From contig NZ_BMEY01000019.1 of assembly GCF_014637405.1 (NCBI RefSeq), positions 1 to 64,000 on the forward strand: 64,000 nucleotides of DNA, written 5' to 3'. Of this stretch, positions 40,317 through 50,020 are shown piece after piece (within the stretch, counting starts at the first letter, position 1; each line of letters starts with the position of its first letter). The position numbers were made by a program, and so were the translations under genes. Origin of the DNA: Ornithinibacillus halotolerans. GTDB lineage: Bacteria > Bacillota > Bacilli > Bacillales > Amphibacillaceae. The notes beneath the pieces are model-generated. The model was not told where the DNA came from and made no database searches. It saw only the letters and a list, made by a program, of their open reading frames with translations.

Positions 40317-41081
40317 TTAATGTGCATTGTCACTTCCAAAGAAGTTCTTAAATGATTGAACAGTAGCAGCACGGTTCATTGCTGCTATTGAAGTAGTTAA
40401 TGGAATACCTTTCGGACATACTTGAACACAGTTTTGTGCGTTACCGCAACCTACTAGTCCACCATCTTCCATTAATCCAGCAATTCTTTCAGCTGCATTC
40501 ATTTCACCAGTTGGATGTGAATTAAATAGACGTGCTTGAGAGATAGCAGCTGGTCCAATAAAGTTTGATTTATCGTTTACATTTGGACAAGCTTCTAAAC
40601 AAACACCACAAGTCATACATTTAGATAGTTCGTAAGCCCATTGACGTTTTTTCTCAGGCATACGCGGACCAGGTCCTAAATCATACGTACCATCAATCGG
40701 AATCCAAGCTTTCACTTGTTTCAATGCATCAAACATTCTTTCACGATCGATCACTAAGTCACGTACTACTGGGAATGTAGACATTGGTTCTAATCGAATT
40801 GGATGTTCTAATTCATCAACAAGCGCAGCACAAGATTGTCTTGGAACCCCATTGATTACCATGGAACAAGCTCCACACACTTCTTCTAAACAGCTCATAT
40901 CCCATGCTATTGGTGTTGTCTTCTCCCCATCAGCAGTAACAGGATTCTTTCTAATTTCCATTAACCCAGAAATAACATTCATATTTTTACGATATGGAAC
41001 ATTAAATGATTGTTTATATGGAGCAGAATCTGGGCTATCTTGACGCGTAATAATAAAAGTAACAGTCTTTTGTTCAGCCAT
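40317..41081 (-). CDS. sdhB: Succinate dehydrogenase iron-sulfur subunit
   Basis: Electron-transfer subunit between the flavoprotein and the membrane quinone site. The 254-residue product has the [2Fe-2S] cysteines in CLEEVCGACSMVINGVPRQSC-type spacing (about 64-85), the [4Fe-4S] set CMTCGVCLEACP near 157 and the last cluster CGNAQNCVQVCPKG near 212. It follows sdhA by 36 bp. Confidence 0.97.
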   Translation of the reverse strand: MAEQKTVTFIITRQDSPDSAPYKQSFNVPYRKNMNVISGLMEIRKNPVTADGEKTTPIAWDMSCLEEVCGACSMVINGVPRQSCAALVDELEHPIRLEPMSTFPVVRDLVIDRERMFDALKQVKAWIPIDGTYDLGPGPRMPEKKRQWAYELSKCMTCGVCLEACPNVNDKSNFIGPAAISQARLFNSHPTGEMNAAERIAGLMEDGGLVGCGNAQNCVQVCPKGIPLTTSIAAMNRAATVQSFKNFFGSDNAH

Positions 41082-41117
41082 TTTTACTTACTCCCTTCGC
41101 TATTTTAACTTTCCGTC

Positions 41118-42869
41118 TTAGTGCTTCTTCGTGTAATCACGTTTACGCGGCGGAATTAATGATACATCTACATCTTCATATGAGAATACAGGTGAGTTTG
41201 TTTTTTCATCAAACTCTGCAATTGTAGTTTTTAGCCATTCTTCATCATTACGCTCAGGGAATTCTGGCTTATAATGTGCTCCGCGGCTTTCATTACGGTT
41301 ATATGCACCAATCGTAATAACACGTGCTAAATGAAGCATATTCTTTAGCTGTCTTGTGAACATAACACCTTGGTTATTCCAACGTGATGTATCGTTAATG
41401 TTTATATTTTCAAATCTCTCTAGTAATTCTTGGATTTTTTCATCAGTTTTTAATAGTTTCGCATTTTCACGCACCACTGTGACATTATCAGTCATCCATT
41501 CACCTAATTCTTGGTGAATTTGGTAAGCGTTCTCTTCCCCGTCCATATTCATTAATGCCTGGAACTTCTCTTCTTCTTCTTTTACACGGTTGTCAAATAA
41601 ACTTGCGTCTAAATCTTCCACATGTTTAGATAATCCATCTACATATTCAATCGCTTTCGGACCTGCAACCATACCACCATAAATAGCTGATAGTAACGAG
41701 TTTGCACCTAAGCGGTTAGCACCGTGTTGTGAATAATCACATTCACCAGCAGCAAAGATTCCTGGAATACTAGTCATTTGATTATAATCAACCCATAATC
41801 CACCCATTGAATAGTGAACCGCAGGGAAAATTTTCATAGGAACTTTACGTGGATCTTCACCTACGAATTTTTCGTAGATTTCAATAATACCACCAAGTTT
41901 AATGTCTAATTCTTTTGGATCTTTATGAGATAAATCTAGGTAAACCATGTTCTCCCCATTGATTCCTAGTTTTTGATTTACACAAACATCAAAAATTTCT
42001 CGTGTAGCAATATCACGAGGAACTAGGTTTCCGTATGCAGGATATTTTTCCTCTAGGAAATACCAAGGCTCCCCATCCTTATAAGTCCAAACACGTCCAC
42101 CTTCACCACGTGCAGATTCACTCATAAGACGAAGTTTATCATCCCCAGGAATTGCAGTTGGATGGATTTGAATAAATTCACCATTCGCATATTTTGCACC
42201 TTGTTGATATAAAATCGATGCAGCTGAACCTGTATTTATCATAGAGTTAGTTGACTTACCGAAGATAATCCCAGGTCCTCCAGTAGCCATAATTGTTGCA
42301 TCGGAAGGGAATGATTTAATCTCATGTGTCTTCATATCTTGTGCAACAATTCCACGTCCGACGCCTTCTTCATCAAGAACGGCTCCTAGGAATTCCCAAC
42401 CTTCGTATTTCGTAACTAATCCTTCTACTTCATAACGACGTACTTGTTCATCAAGCGCATATAATAATTGCTGTCCTGTTGTTGCCCCAGCAAAAGCAGT
42501 ACGGTGATGTTGAGTTCCACCGAAGCGACGGAAATCTAGTAAACCTTCAGGAGTACGGTTAAACATAACTCCCATACGATCTAACATATTAATAATTCCC
42601 GGTGCTGCTTCACACATTGCTTTAACTGGTGGTTGGTTTGCTAAGAAATCCCCACCATAAACGGTATCATCAAAATGAATCCAAGGAGAATCTCCTTCTC
42701 CTTTAGTATTTACGGCACCATTAATACCACCTTGGGCACATACAGAGTGAGAACGCTTTACTGGTACAATAGAAAATAAGTCAACGCTTACACCAGCTTC
42801 AGCAGCCTTTATCGTTGCCATTAGACCAGCAAGGCCTCCACCGACTACAGCGATTTTACGGTTACTCAT
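41118..42869 (-). CDS. sdhA: Succinate dehydrogenase flavoprotein subunit
   Basis: Oxidises succinate to fumarate with covalent FAD. The 583-residue product has the dinucleotide motif IAVVGGGLAGLMATIKAAEAG at the N-terminus, the FAD-attachment region KRSHSVCAQGGINGA near residue 40, substrate residues in GEFIQIHPTAIPGD near residue 240 and SARGEGGRVW near 270. The length matches the B. subtilis enzyme. Confidence 0.97.
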   Translation of the reverse strand: MSNRKIAVVGGGLAGLMATIKAAEAGVSVDLFSIVPVKRSHSVCAQGGINGAVNTKGEGDSPWIHFDDTVYGGDFLANQPPVKAMCEAAPGIINMLDRMGVMFNRTPEGLLDFRRFGGTQHHRTAFAGATTGQQLLYALDEQVRRYEVEGLVTKYEGWEFLGAVLDEEGVGRGIVAQDMKTHEIKSFPSDATIMATGGPGIIFGKSTNSMINTGSAASILYQQGAKYANGEFIQIHPTAIPGDDKLRLMSESARGEGGRVWTYKDGEPWYFLEEKYPAYGNLVPRDIATREIFDVCVNQKLGINGENMVYLDLSHKDPKELDIKLGGIIEIYEKFVGEDPRKVPMKIFPAVHYSMGGLWVDYNQMTSIPGIFAAGECDYSQHGANRLGANSLLSAIYGGMVAGPKAIEYVDGLSKHVEDLDASLFDNRVKEEEEKFQALMNMDGEENAYQIHQELGEWMTDNVTVVRENAKLLKTDEKIQELLERFENININDTSRWNNQGVMFTRQLKNMLHLARVITIGAYNRNESRGAHYKPEFPERNDEEWLKTTIAEFDEKTNSPVFSYEDVDVSLIPPRKRDYTKKH

Positions 42870-42902
42870 AATAAAAAACTCACTCCTTCTTTCAATCTAT
42901 CT

Positions 42903-43523
42903 TTATACTCCGTAAGCAAATGTAATTAATGTTCTTATTCCAATATAGCTAACTACTAGGAATACTAGCAATGTAGCATATGTAACGATTTTTTGTGATC
43001 TTGGTGATTGCGCAATTCCCCATGATACGAAGAAGCCCCAAAGACCATTTGCAAAATGGAATACAGCTGAAAGAACACCAATAACATAGAACCAGAACAT
43101 TACCGGATTATCTAATATTCCTTCCATTAGGCTGTAATTGACTTCAGCATTTCCAAGAGCCACTTGCACACGAGTTTCGAACACATGCCACGCAATAAAT
43201 ACTAATGTAACTATTCCTGTAATACGTTGCAAATAGAATAACCAGTTACGCACAAAGCCAAAACGTCGTACGTTGTTTTTGGCAACGAATACAATATAAA
43301 CCCCTAAAATTGCATGGAATAAAATTGGTAAATAAATAACAAAGATTTCTAATACTAAGACGAATGGAAGATTCGCCATAAATCCTGCAGCTTTGTTAAA
43401 ACTTTCTTCCCCGTATACTGCAAAATGATTGATTATTAAGTGTTGAACCATAAATAGCCCAATTGGTACTACACCTAATAGTGAGTGCAATCTCCTTGTA
43501 AAAAACTCCCTATTTTCCGCCAT
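42903..43523 (-). CDS. sdhC: Succinate dehydrogenase cytochrome b558 subunit
   Basis: Membrane anchor carrying two b-type haems and the menaquinone site. The 206-residue product has five hydrophobic helices with histidines at conserved positions (RRLHSLLGVVPIG, MVQHLIINHFAV, LFHAILGVY, AWHVFETR, VFHFANGLWGF). A strong GGGGGG-type site precedes the ATG. It is first in sdhCAB. Confidence 0.96.
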   Translation of the reverse strand: MAENREFFTRRLHSLLGVVPIGLFMVQHLIINHFAVYGEESFNKAAGFMANLPFVLVLEIFVIYLPILFHAILGVYIVFVAKNNVRRFGFVRNWLFYLQRITGIVTLVFIAWHVFETRVQVALGNAEVNYSLMEGILDNPVMFWFYVIGVLSAVFHFANGLWGFFVSWGIAQSPRSQKIVTYATLLVFLVVSYIGIRTLITFAYGV

Positions 43524-43575
43524 GTGATACCCCCCTTAGTTCTTCTGATGTTTTAATTAAATTGTCTGACATTTT

Positions 43576-43604
43576 ACACAAATTAAACCGAACTAAATTT
43601 GTGT
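43576..43604 (-). promoter_or_regulatory. Hairpin in the sdhC 5' leader
   Basis: The stem ACACAAATT/AATTTGTGT, with some further pairing of the loop, lies in the untranslated leader between the sdh promoter and ribosome binding site. It is too far from a U-run to be a standard terminator. Confidence 0.4.
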
Positions 43605-43631
43605 CTAAAATGTAGCACTTACAACAATTTT

Positions 43632-43660
43632 ATTGTACGACTAACTCTTATTAGCGTCAA
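43632..43660 (-). promoter_or_regulatory. Sigma-A promoter of sdhCAB
   Basis: On the minus strand -35 TTGACG (43655-43660), a 17-bp spacer and -10 TACAAT (43632-43637). The start near 43625 gives a leader of about 100 nt. Confidence 0.75.
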
Positions 43661-43791
43661 GAAAAGGCCATTCTATTTTTAAATCGCTTTCAGTCTTTGC
43701 TAAGTCTTGCTTTAAAATAATAATGCATGGATAATAATAATATACTTATAATGGTATTATGCAATCTTTACATACAGGAAGGAATCATAAA

Positions 43792-44229
43792 ATGAATAAA
43801 AACGAAGAAAAGCTTCCAATTGAATTACTCGATAAAATCCAATCAGCTGGGGCTGGATATGATTTGTTAAGGTATGTTAGTTTACCTGATGTTTTTGGTT
43901 CAGAAGCTGATGCCTTATTATACTTTATGGGAAAAAGCCTAGCTAGGAAATTTAATATACAATCGTTAGGAGACATTAGTTACTTTTTTGAAAAAGTTGG
44001 TTGGGGAAGACTGGAACTTTTTAAAGAAAAAAATAATAAATTAGAATTTCATCTACTGGCAGATACCGTTGTGCAACGATTAGCTATGCCAGTTGAAACA
44101 GAATTCCGCTTAGAAGCTGGTTTTCTCGCAGAAGCTATATCATCGTTAAAAAGAGTAGATTGTGAGTGTGTCGAAGAAATTAGAAAGAAGATACATCAAG
44201 TTGAATTTACAGTTTTTTATATTGATTAA
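43792..44229 (+). CDS. yslB: YslB family protein (DUF2507)
   Basis: Conserved Firmicutes protein of unknown function with an alpha/beta ligand-binding-like fold related to the V4R group. The 145-residue product has GAGYDLLRYVSLPDVFG near the start, LLYFMGKSLARKFNI and a late Cys pair region (VDCECVEEI). The ATG at 43792 has AGGAAGGA 8 nt upstream, better than the upstream in-frame ATG at 43759. It lies between sdhC and uvrC on the opposite strand, as in B. subtilis. Confidence 0.85.
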   Translation: MNKNEEKLPIELLDKIQSAGAGYDLLRYVSLPDVFGSEADALLYFMGKSLARKFNIQSLGDISYFFEKVGWGRLELFKEKNNKLEFHLLADTVVQRLAMPVETEFRLEAGFLAEAISSLKRVDCECVEEIRKKIHQVEFTVFYID

Positions 44230-44248
44230 AGCTTCGGTATATAACTAA

Positions 44249-44302
44249 AAGAGGATATGCAAGTAATAACCTATCCAATTGGTTAATCTTGCATATCCTC
44301 TT
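44249..44302. terminator. Terminator between yslB and uvrC
   Basis: A 15-bp stem AAGAGGATATGCAAG/CTTGCATATCCTCTT with a 24-nt loop. Its right arm lies inside the last codons of uvrC, so it mainly serves yslB. Confidence 0.75.
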
Positions 44303-46082
44303 TCTTATCCTTCTTGTTTAGCTCTGTAATAATAATCTCTGCAGTATTTTGTGGAATTCCAAGTTTTGTTATTTCCTGAGTAGTTGCATTCCGTATGTCA
44401 TTAATTGATTTAAAATGAGTTAATAATAATTTTCTTCTCTTTTCACCAACACCAGGTATTTTATCCAATTCGGACTGAAAAAGATTTTTACCACGAAGTT
44501 GACGATGGAAACTAATAGCAAATCGATGAACTTCATCTTGGATTCGTTGAATTAAATAAAACTCTTGGGACTGCCTTGATAATGGAACAACTTGAGGTGG
44601 AAATCCATAAAGTAATTCACTCGTTCGATGTTTGTCATCTTTTGCTAATCCACATAACGGGACATCCAGACCAAGTTCATTTTCTAACACATCTAGTGCT
44701 GCACTCATCTGCCCTTTTCCACCATCTACAATAATTAGATCTGGTAGAGCTAACGATTCCTTTAACACACGTGAATACCTTCTTCGGATAACCTCTCTCA
44801 TCGTTTCATAATCATCAGGACCTTCAACATCCTTGATTTTATATTTCCGATAATCTTTTTTGCTCGGTTTTCCATCAATAAATACAACCATAGCTGAAAC
44901 AGGATCTGTCCCTTGTATATTTGAGTTATCAAACGCTTCAATACGGTGTGGCAATTCAATATTTAATGCTTTACCAAGTTTTTCTACTGCTAAGATTGTA
45001 CGTTCCTCATCTCGTTCAATAATAGAGAATTTTTCTATAATGGATGCTTTAGCATTTTCCATTGCTAATTCAACGAGTTCCTTTTTCTTACCTCGATATG
45101 GTGTATGCACAGTTACATCTAATAGCTCTTGGAGTATCTCAATATTTGTCCCAATAGGAACAAATATTTGTTTTGGTTTTAAATGATTTTCATGGAGATA
45201 AAATCTACCAATAAAACTAATAAATGCTTCTTCTGCTTCATCAAAAAATGGGAAAACTGAAACATCACGCTCTATTAACTTACCTTGCCGTATAAAGAAA
45301 ACTTGAATACACATCCAGCCTTTATCAAAACTATATCCAAATACATCGATATCAGAACGATCAGACAACGTCATCTTTTGTTGTTCCATAACTACTTCAA
45401 TATGTTGGATTTGGTCACGCAATTCGATTGCTCTTTCAAAATTAAGCTTTTCACTAGCTTCTTGCATTTTAGTTAATAAATTTTTCTTTATCTCTTTAAA
45501 TCCACCTTGTAAAAAAGAGGTAATATCTTGAATAATATCTTTGTAAAATTCTTCCGATGGTGGACTATCACTACAAGCAAAACATTGGTTCATATGGTAA
45601 TACAAACATGGCTTACCTTTAGGATTATTACATTTTCTAAGTGGGTAAATACGATCTAATAATTTCTTCGTTTCTCTAGCTGCAATTACGTTTGGATATG
45701 GCCCAAAGTACTTACCTTTATCTTTTTTAATTTTTCGAGTAATTAACAGTCTTGGATGCCTCTCTGCGGTAATTTTTAAATAAGGATATGATTTATCATC
45801 CTTCAGCATAACGTTATACTTTGGATCATATTTTTTAATTAAATTCATTTCCAGAATAAGTGCTTCTATTTCTGAAGACGTAATTATATATTCAAAGTCT
45901 ACTATTTCTTGTACTAACCGCTGTGTTTTTTGATCATGTGCTCCTGTAAAATAGGAACGAACACGATTTTTTAATAGCTTTGATTTTCCAACGTAAATAA
46001 CAGTATTATGCTTATCCTTCATTAAATAACAACCTGGTTTGGCAGGAAGAACCGCTAGTTTCTCTTGTATTTTCTGGTTCAT
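44283..46082 (-). CDS. uvrC: Excinuclease ABC subunit C
   Basis: Makes the dual incisions in nucleotide excision repair. The 599-residue product has the N-terminal GIY-YIG nuclease ([19 protein letters not shown], about 17-36), a Cys cluster [21 protein letters not shown] near 150, a UVR motif near residue 205, an RNase H-like C-terminal nuclease (DNSNIQG...IIVDGGKGQ) and a helix-hairpin-helix ([19 protein letters not shown]). The length is as in B. subtilis. Its 3' end overlaps the yslB terminator stem. Confidence 0.97.
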   Translation of the reverse strand: MNQKIQEKLAVLPAKPGCYLMKDKHNTVIYVGKSKLLKNRVRSYFTGAHDQKTQRLVQEIVDFEYIITSSEIEALILEMNLIKKYDPKYNVMLKDDKSYPYLKITAERHPRLLITRKIKKDKGKYFGPYPNVIAARETKKLLDRIYPLRKCNNPKGKPCLYYHMNQCFACSDSPPSEEFYKDIIQDITSFLQGGFKEIKKNLLTKMQEASEKLNFERAIELRDQIQHIEVVMEQQKMTLSDRSDIDVFGYSFDKGWMCIQVFFIRQGKLIERDVSVFPFFDEAEEAFISFIGRFYLHENHLKPKQIFVPIGTNIEILQELLDVTVHTPYRGKKKELVELAMENAKASIIEKFSIIERDEERTILAVEKLGKALNIELPHRIEAFDNSNIQGTDPVSAMVVFIDGKPSKKDYRKYKIKDVEGPDDYETMREVIRRRYSRVLKESLALPDLIIVDGGKGQMSAALDVLENELGLDVPLCGLAKDDKHRTSELLYGFPPQVVPLSRQSQEFYLIQRIQDEVHRFAISFHRQLRGKNLFQSELDKIPGVGEKRRKLLLTHFKSINDIRNATTQEITKLGIPQNTAEIIITELNKKDKKEDMQD

Positions 46083-46128
46083 ATTTTTTCATTCCTTCAT
46101 TCTAATGAAGTTCCTCTTCTTCGTAAAG

Positions 46129-46159
46129 AATCCCTTGTTACATTTCGCAACAAGGGATT
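46129..46159 (-). terminator. Terminator downstream of trxA
   Basis: A perfect 11-bp stem AATCCCTTGTT/AACAAGGGATT, 12 bp past the trxA stop; a short U-rich stretch follows. Confidence 0.7.
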
Positions 46160-46171
46160 GTTTGTTTAGCA

Positions 46172-46486
46172 TTAAGCATGTTTGTTAACTAATTCAACTA
46201 ATGCTTCTTTTGGTTGGAAACCAATTACTTGGTCTACTACATTACCATCCTTAAATAGTAAAAGTGTTGGGATACTCATAACACCATATTTACTTGCTGT
46301 TTCTTGGTTTTCGTCAACATCAAGTTTAACGATTTGAACTTTATCTGACATTTCACCATCTACTTCTTCAAGTACAGGAGCAATCATTTTACAAGGACCA
46401 CACCATGGTGCCCAAAAATCTACTAATACAAGACCACTTGCAGTTTCTTCTGCAAAATTTTGATCTGTTACATTCTTAATTGCCAT
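46172..46486 (-). CDS. trxA: Thioredoxin
   Basis: General disulfide reductant. The 104-residue product has the active site WCGPCK (Cys29, Cys32) in [17 protein letters not shown] and the cis-proline in [12 protein letters not shown] near residue 74. AAGGAGG precedes the ATG. It stands alone between uvrC and etfA, with its own promoter and terminator. Confidence 0.98.
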   Translation of the reverse strand: MAIKNVTDQNFAEETASGLVLVDFWAPWCGPCKMIAPVLEEVDGEMSDKVQIVKLDVDENQETASKYGVMSIPTLLLFKDGNVVDQVIGFQPKEALVELVNKHA

Positions 46487-46506
46487 TTGCTTTCCTCCTT
46501 TTGAAA

Positions 46507-46535
46507 CATATACTCAAAAAGAGTATATCATTATA
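46507..46535 (-). promoter_or_regulatory. -10 element and adjoining inverted repeat of trxA
   Basis: A perfect TATAAT on the minus strand (46530-46535) has no clear -35. The inverted repeat ATATACTC/GAGTATAT with a 5-nt A/T centre (46507-46529) abuts it and covers the predicted start. It could be an operator or a 5' hairpin. Confidence 0.45.
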
Positions 46536-46611
46536 TACTATTCCTTACTAACAGTTTGCTTATCCTAGTGATTATTATCCAAAATGAAACTAAAAATTAT
46601 TATGTCTCGAT

Positions 46612-46663
46612 ACCCGCAGCCCGAATACACTTTGCTTTCACTTTGGAGTACAAGTGCAACATC
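46612..46663. repeat. Fragment of the interspersed repeat
   Basis: About 51 bp (CCCGCAGCCCGAATACACTT..., through TTTGCTTTCACTTTGGAGTA to GTGCAACATC) align without gaps to the segment of the 59-kb copy running CCCGCTCCGG...GGGGCGACATC on its reverse strand. No other part of the repeat is present. It lies 17 bp from the etfA stop. Confidence 0.65.
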
Positions 46664-46679
46664 ACTATAACATTAAATA

Positions 46680-47654
46680 TTATGCTTTTAGAGCCTTAAT
46701 TTCTTCTGTTAGTAATGGAACAATTTCAAAAAGATCGCCTACAATACCATAGTCTGCTACATTGAAAATATTAGCTTCTGGGTCTTTGTTAATGGCAACG
46801 ATCACTTTAGAGTTAGACATCCCTGCTAAATGTTGAATTGCTCCTGAAATACCTACCGCAATATATAAATCCGGTGTAACTACCTTACCAGTTTGACCAA
46901 TTTGTAAAGAGTAATCACAGTAATCCGCATCACATGCTCCACGTGATGCTCCTACTGCACCACCTAGAACTTCAGCAAGTTCATACAATGGTTTAAACCC
47001 ATCTGCACTTTTTACACCACGTCCACCAGCAACAACAACTTTCGCTTCAGACAAATCTACACCATCAGTAGCTTTTCGAAGTACTTCTTTAATCACTGTA
47101 CGCAAATCAGAAATTTCCACAGTTTTATCTTGTACATCACCAGTACGTGATTCATCACGGTCTAGTGCAGCGATATTGTTTGGACGGACTGTTGCAAATA
47201 CAAGTCCTTCTGAGATTACTTTCTTTTCAAATGCTTTCCCCGAATAGATTGGTCTAGTAAAGACTACTTCATCCCCATCAACTTCGATATCAACCGCATC
47301 AGAAATTAATCCCGCTTCGAGTTTACTGGCAATTTTAGGAGTTAAATCTTTCCCGATTGCAGTGTGGCCCATAATAATTCCATCTGGATTTTCATCTTCA
47401 ATTACAGATAATACTGCTTGACCATATCCATCAGATGTATAAGTAGCTAATTTTTCATTTTTAACTGTGACCACTCGGTCTGCACCATAATATATCATTT
47501 CTTGTGCTTGAGTTCCTAAATCATCGGCACCACACAATACACCAACAACTTCTGCATCACCATTCACCTTTTTCGCTGCAGCAATTGCTTCAAAGGTAAC
47601 GTTTCTAAGTACATTATCTCTTGATTCACCAATAACTATTATCTTTTCACTCAT
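46680..47654 (-). CDS. etfA: Electron transfer flavoprotein alpha subunit
   Basis: With EtfB carries electrons from acyl-CoA dehydrogenases to the quinone pool. The 324-residue product has the FAD-binding C-terminal domain with VVVAGGRGVKS near residue 208, GAVGASRGACDADY near 232 and LYIAVGISGAIQHLAGM near 265. It follows etfB by 23 bp and is last in the fadB-etfB-etfA group. Confidence 0.96.
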   Translation of the reverse strand: MSEKIIVIGESRDNVLRNVTFEAIAAAKKVNGDAEVVGVLCGADDLGTQAQEMIYYGADRVVTVKNEKLATYTSDGYGQAVLSVIEDENPDGIIMGHTAIGKDLTPKIASKLEAGLISDAVDIEVDGDEVVFTRPIYSGKAFEKKVISEGLVFATVRPNNIAALDRDESRTGDVQDKTVEISDLRTVIKEVLRKATDGVDLSEAKVVVAGGRGVKSADGFKPLYELAEVLGGAVGASRGACDADYCDYSLQIGQTGKVVTPDLYIAVGISGAIQHLAGMSNSKVIVAINKDPEANIFNVADYGIVGDLFEIVPLLTEEIKALKA

Positions 47655-47677
47655 TTTATATTCTCCCTTCTGCTCTC

Positions 47678-48451
47678 TTAAAGTACTTTCGCTTCGTTTC
47701 TAAGCAGCGAAACAAGTTCTTTTACTTGATCCTCTATTTCTCCTTCAAGTACTCTACCAGCTTCTTTTTCAGGAGGTAAGAAAACATTTAATGTCTTTGT
47801 TTTTGGCTCAAGTTCATCTTCATCTAAGTCCAAATCATCAATTTCTAATTCTTCAAGTGGTTTCTTTTTCGCTTTCATTATTCCAGGTAAAGAAGGATAT
47901 CTTGGTTCATTTAAACCTTGCTGACAAGTAACTAGTAAAGGTAATGAAGTTTCGATTTTTTCTACATCACCTTCAACATCTTTATCAATATTGACTGTAT
48001 TCCCATCGATGGAAAGACTAGTAATAGTTGTCACATAATTAATTCCTAAACGTTCAGCTAATCTAGGACCAACTTGACCACTTGCCTCATCAATAGCAAC
48101 ATTACCGGCTAAAATTAGATCTACTTCTTTATCTTTAAAGTATGCTTCTAGAATCTTCGTTGTGGTAAACTGGTCACCTTCTTCTAAATCATCTTCTGTA
48201 TTTATTAGCACAGCTTTATCTGCACCCATAGCTAGTGCTGTACGAAGCTGTTTTTCGGAATCTTCATCACCGATAGTTATAACTGTTACTTCTCCACCAT
48301 GTTCATCACGCTGTTTTATCGCCTCTTCAACTGCGTATTCATCATATGGATTAATGATGAATTCCGCACCATCATCTTCAATACGACCATCAGATACAAC
48401 AATCTTTTCTTCTGTATCAAATGTCTTTTTTAACAATACGTAAATATTCAT
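47678..48451 (-). CDS. etfB: Electron transfer flavoprotein beta subunit
   Basis: AMP-binding partner of EtfA. The 257-residue product has INPYDEYAVEEAIKQRDEHG near residue 33, the signature VDLILAGNVAIDEASGQVGP near residue 110 and LVTCQQGLNEPRYPSLPGIM near residue 165. It is 29 bp after fadB. Confidence 0.96.
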   Translation of the reverse strand: MNIYVLLKKTFDTEEKIVVSDGRIEDDGAEFIINPYDEYAVEEAIKQRDEHGGEVTVITIGDEDSEKQLRTALAMGADKAVLINTEDDLEEGDQFTTTKILEAYFKDKEVDLILAGNVAIDEASGQVGPRLAERLGINYVTTITSLSIDGNTVNIDKDVEGDVEKIETSLPLLVTCQQGLNEPRYPSLPGIMKAKKKPLEELEIDDLDLDEDELEPKTKTLNVFLPPEKEAGRVLEGEIEDQVKELVSLLRNEAKVL

Positions 48452-48480
48452 TCTAATTCCTCCTCTAGTAATCTATTAGG

Positions 48481-49254
48481 TTATTTATCTATGAAATTAG
48501 GCTTTCGTTTTTCAATGAAAGCTAAAACCCCTTCTTTTGCATCCTCTGAACCAAAGATTTCACCAAATGCCTTGGCCTCTGCTTTTACACCAGCAGAAAA
48601 ACTTTCCACTTTAGCATATGGAACTAATTGCATAATTCGATTAATAGATGGCTTACTTTTTGCAGCAATCTTTGAAGCTAATTGTTCAGCAACATCAAAT
48701 ACTTCTCCTTCAGCAGTAACTTGATTTACTAGTCCAAATTGATATGCTTCACTTGCAGATATTGGTTCACCAGTTAAAATCATTTCATATGCTTTAGCAG
48801 TTCCTACATATTGTGGTAGTCGCTGTGTACCTGCAAATCCTGGTATAATTCCTAATGTTAATTCTGGCAGGCCAAGTTTAGTATTTTCAGAAGCAATGCG
48901 AATATGACATGCCATCGCTAGCTCCATTCCTCCACCTAGTGCTGCTCCATGAATTGCTGCAATAACTGGAACAGAAAAGTTTTCAATTCTATCAAATAAT
49001 TGTTGGCCATATTCAGCTAAGGATTGATAATCTGTTGCCTCCTGCAGCGAAGTGAATTCCTTTATATCAGCTCCTGCAGAGAAAAATCTGCCCTCACCTT
49101 TTAAGATAATTGCTTTAACATGATCTTCTTTCTCAATCAAATCTAGTTTTTCGGAAAGCGCCTTCAAAAGTTTGCTAGATAAGGCATTGGCAGGAGGACT
49201 CTGTATAGTTAGAGTAGCAACATGCCCAGTTAATTCATATGCAATTGTTCCCAT
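48481..49254 (-). CDS. fadB: Enoyl-CoA hydratase
   Basis: Crotonase-family enzyme adding water across trans-2-enoyl-CoA in beta-oxidation. The 257-residue product has the oxyanion segments GRFFSAGADIKEF near residue 58 and IHGAALGGGMELAMACH near residue 102, and LGLPELTLGIIPGFAGTQRL near residue 128 containing a catalytic Glu. AGGGGTG precedes the ATG. It lies between fadR and etfB, as in B. subtilis. Confidence 0.94.
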   Translation of the reverse strand: MGTIAYELTGHVATLTIQSPPANALSSKLLKALSEKLDLIEKEDHVKAIILKGEGRFFSAGADIKEFTSLQEATDYQSLAEYGQQLFDRIENFSVPVIAAIHGAALGGGMELAMACHIRIASENTKLGLPELTLGIIPGFAGTQRLPQYVGTAKAYEMILTGEPISASEAYQFGLVNQVTAEGEVFDVAEQLASKIAAKSKPSINRIMQLVPYAKVESFSAGVKAEAKAFGEIFGSEDAKEGVLAFIEKRKPNFIDK

Positions 49255-49295
49255 CTTTACACCCCTTCACATTTGAATTATTAGTTTAACCCACC

Positions 49296-49326
49296 CAAAA
49301 AAAGATTACTTTTTTCGGGTGAGGAC
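49296..49326. other. Inverted repeat between fadR and fadB
   Basis: CACCC...AAAAAA pairs with TTTTTT...GGGTG (loop of about 5 nt). It is not followed by a U-run, so it may be a processing or attenuation hairpin separating fadR from fadB-etfBA. Confidence 0.35.
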
Positions 49327-49406
49327 TATTCATATATATTAGTCTCCTCTTCCAAGCTATATTAGCTAGTAAAAAGAAACATTATATCCAATTTAATGTA
49401 TGAGAG

Positions 49407-49991
49407 TTAATCGGTTGAAATACCCTTAATAAGTAAACTGTGTACATGTGGTGTTAGACCAACTAGATCATATTTTTCTTCATTCATTACCCAGTTAGTT
49501 ACTGTTTCATCCAGTGCACCAAAAATCATTTGTCTCATTAACGGTATATTAATATCATTTCTAAATAACTTTTCTTCGATGCCTTCCTTTACAATTCCAT
49601 CAATAACTCCCAAATATGGTTTTAAAACACGATTAATTTGTTGTCGTAATGATAGGTTCGACTGTCTTAACTCTAACTGAGTTACAATCGCTAAATGATG
49701 ATTAGCTGCAAGTTGACTAAAATGCATTTCTATTAATGTGTATAATTTTTCATTAGCATTATCTTTCTCACTCGTGGCAGTTGCTATTTGTTCAATAAAC
49801 TGTCCCATCTTATCCTCAAAAACTGAGACAAGAATGTCTTCTTTATTTTTAAAATATAAATAGATGGTGCCGTCAGCTACCCCGGCTTTTTTAGCAATTT
49901 TAGATACCTGTGACCCATGGTAACCATTTTCCGCGATAACATCGACGGCAGCATCTATTATTAGTTTGTATTTTGGTTTATTATTTTTCAT
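49407..49991 (-). CDS. fadR: Fatty-acid degradation repressor FadR (TetR family)
   Basis: TetR-type repressor of beta-oxidation genes, released by long-chain acyl-CoA. The 194-residue product has the HTH SQVSKIAKKAGVADGTIYLY (about 27-46) and FKNKEDILVSVFEDKMGQFI, almost identical to B. subtilis FadR, followed by a helical ligand-binding domain. The ATG at 49991 has AAGGAG 6 nt upstream; the longer reading to 50036 would run into the operator. A FadR-type operator lies directly upstream, implying autoregulation. Confidence 0.93.
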   Translation of the reverse strand: MKNNKPKYKLIIDAAVDVIAENGYHGSQVSKIAKKAGVADGTIYLYFKNKEDILVSVFEDKMGQFIEQIATATSEKDNANEKLYTLIEMHFSQLAANHHLAIVTQLELRQSNLSLRQQINRVLKPYLGVIDGIVKEGIEEKLFRNDINIPLMRQMIFGALDETVTNWVMNEEKYDLVGLTPHVHSLLIKGISTD

Positions 49992-50020
49992 TTCCTTCTC
50001 CTTCAAGCGTACATAGCATA

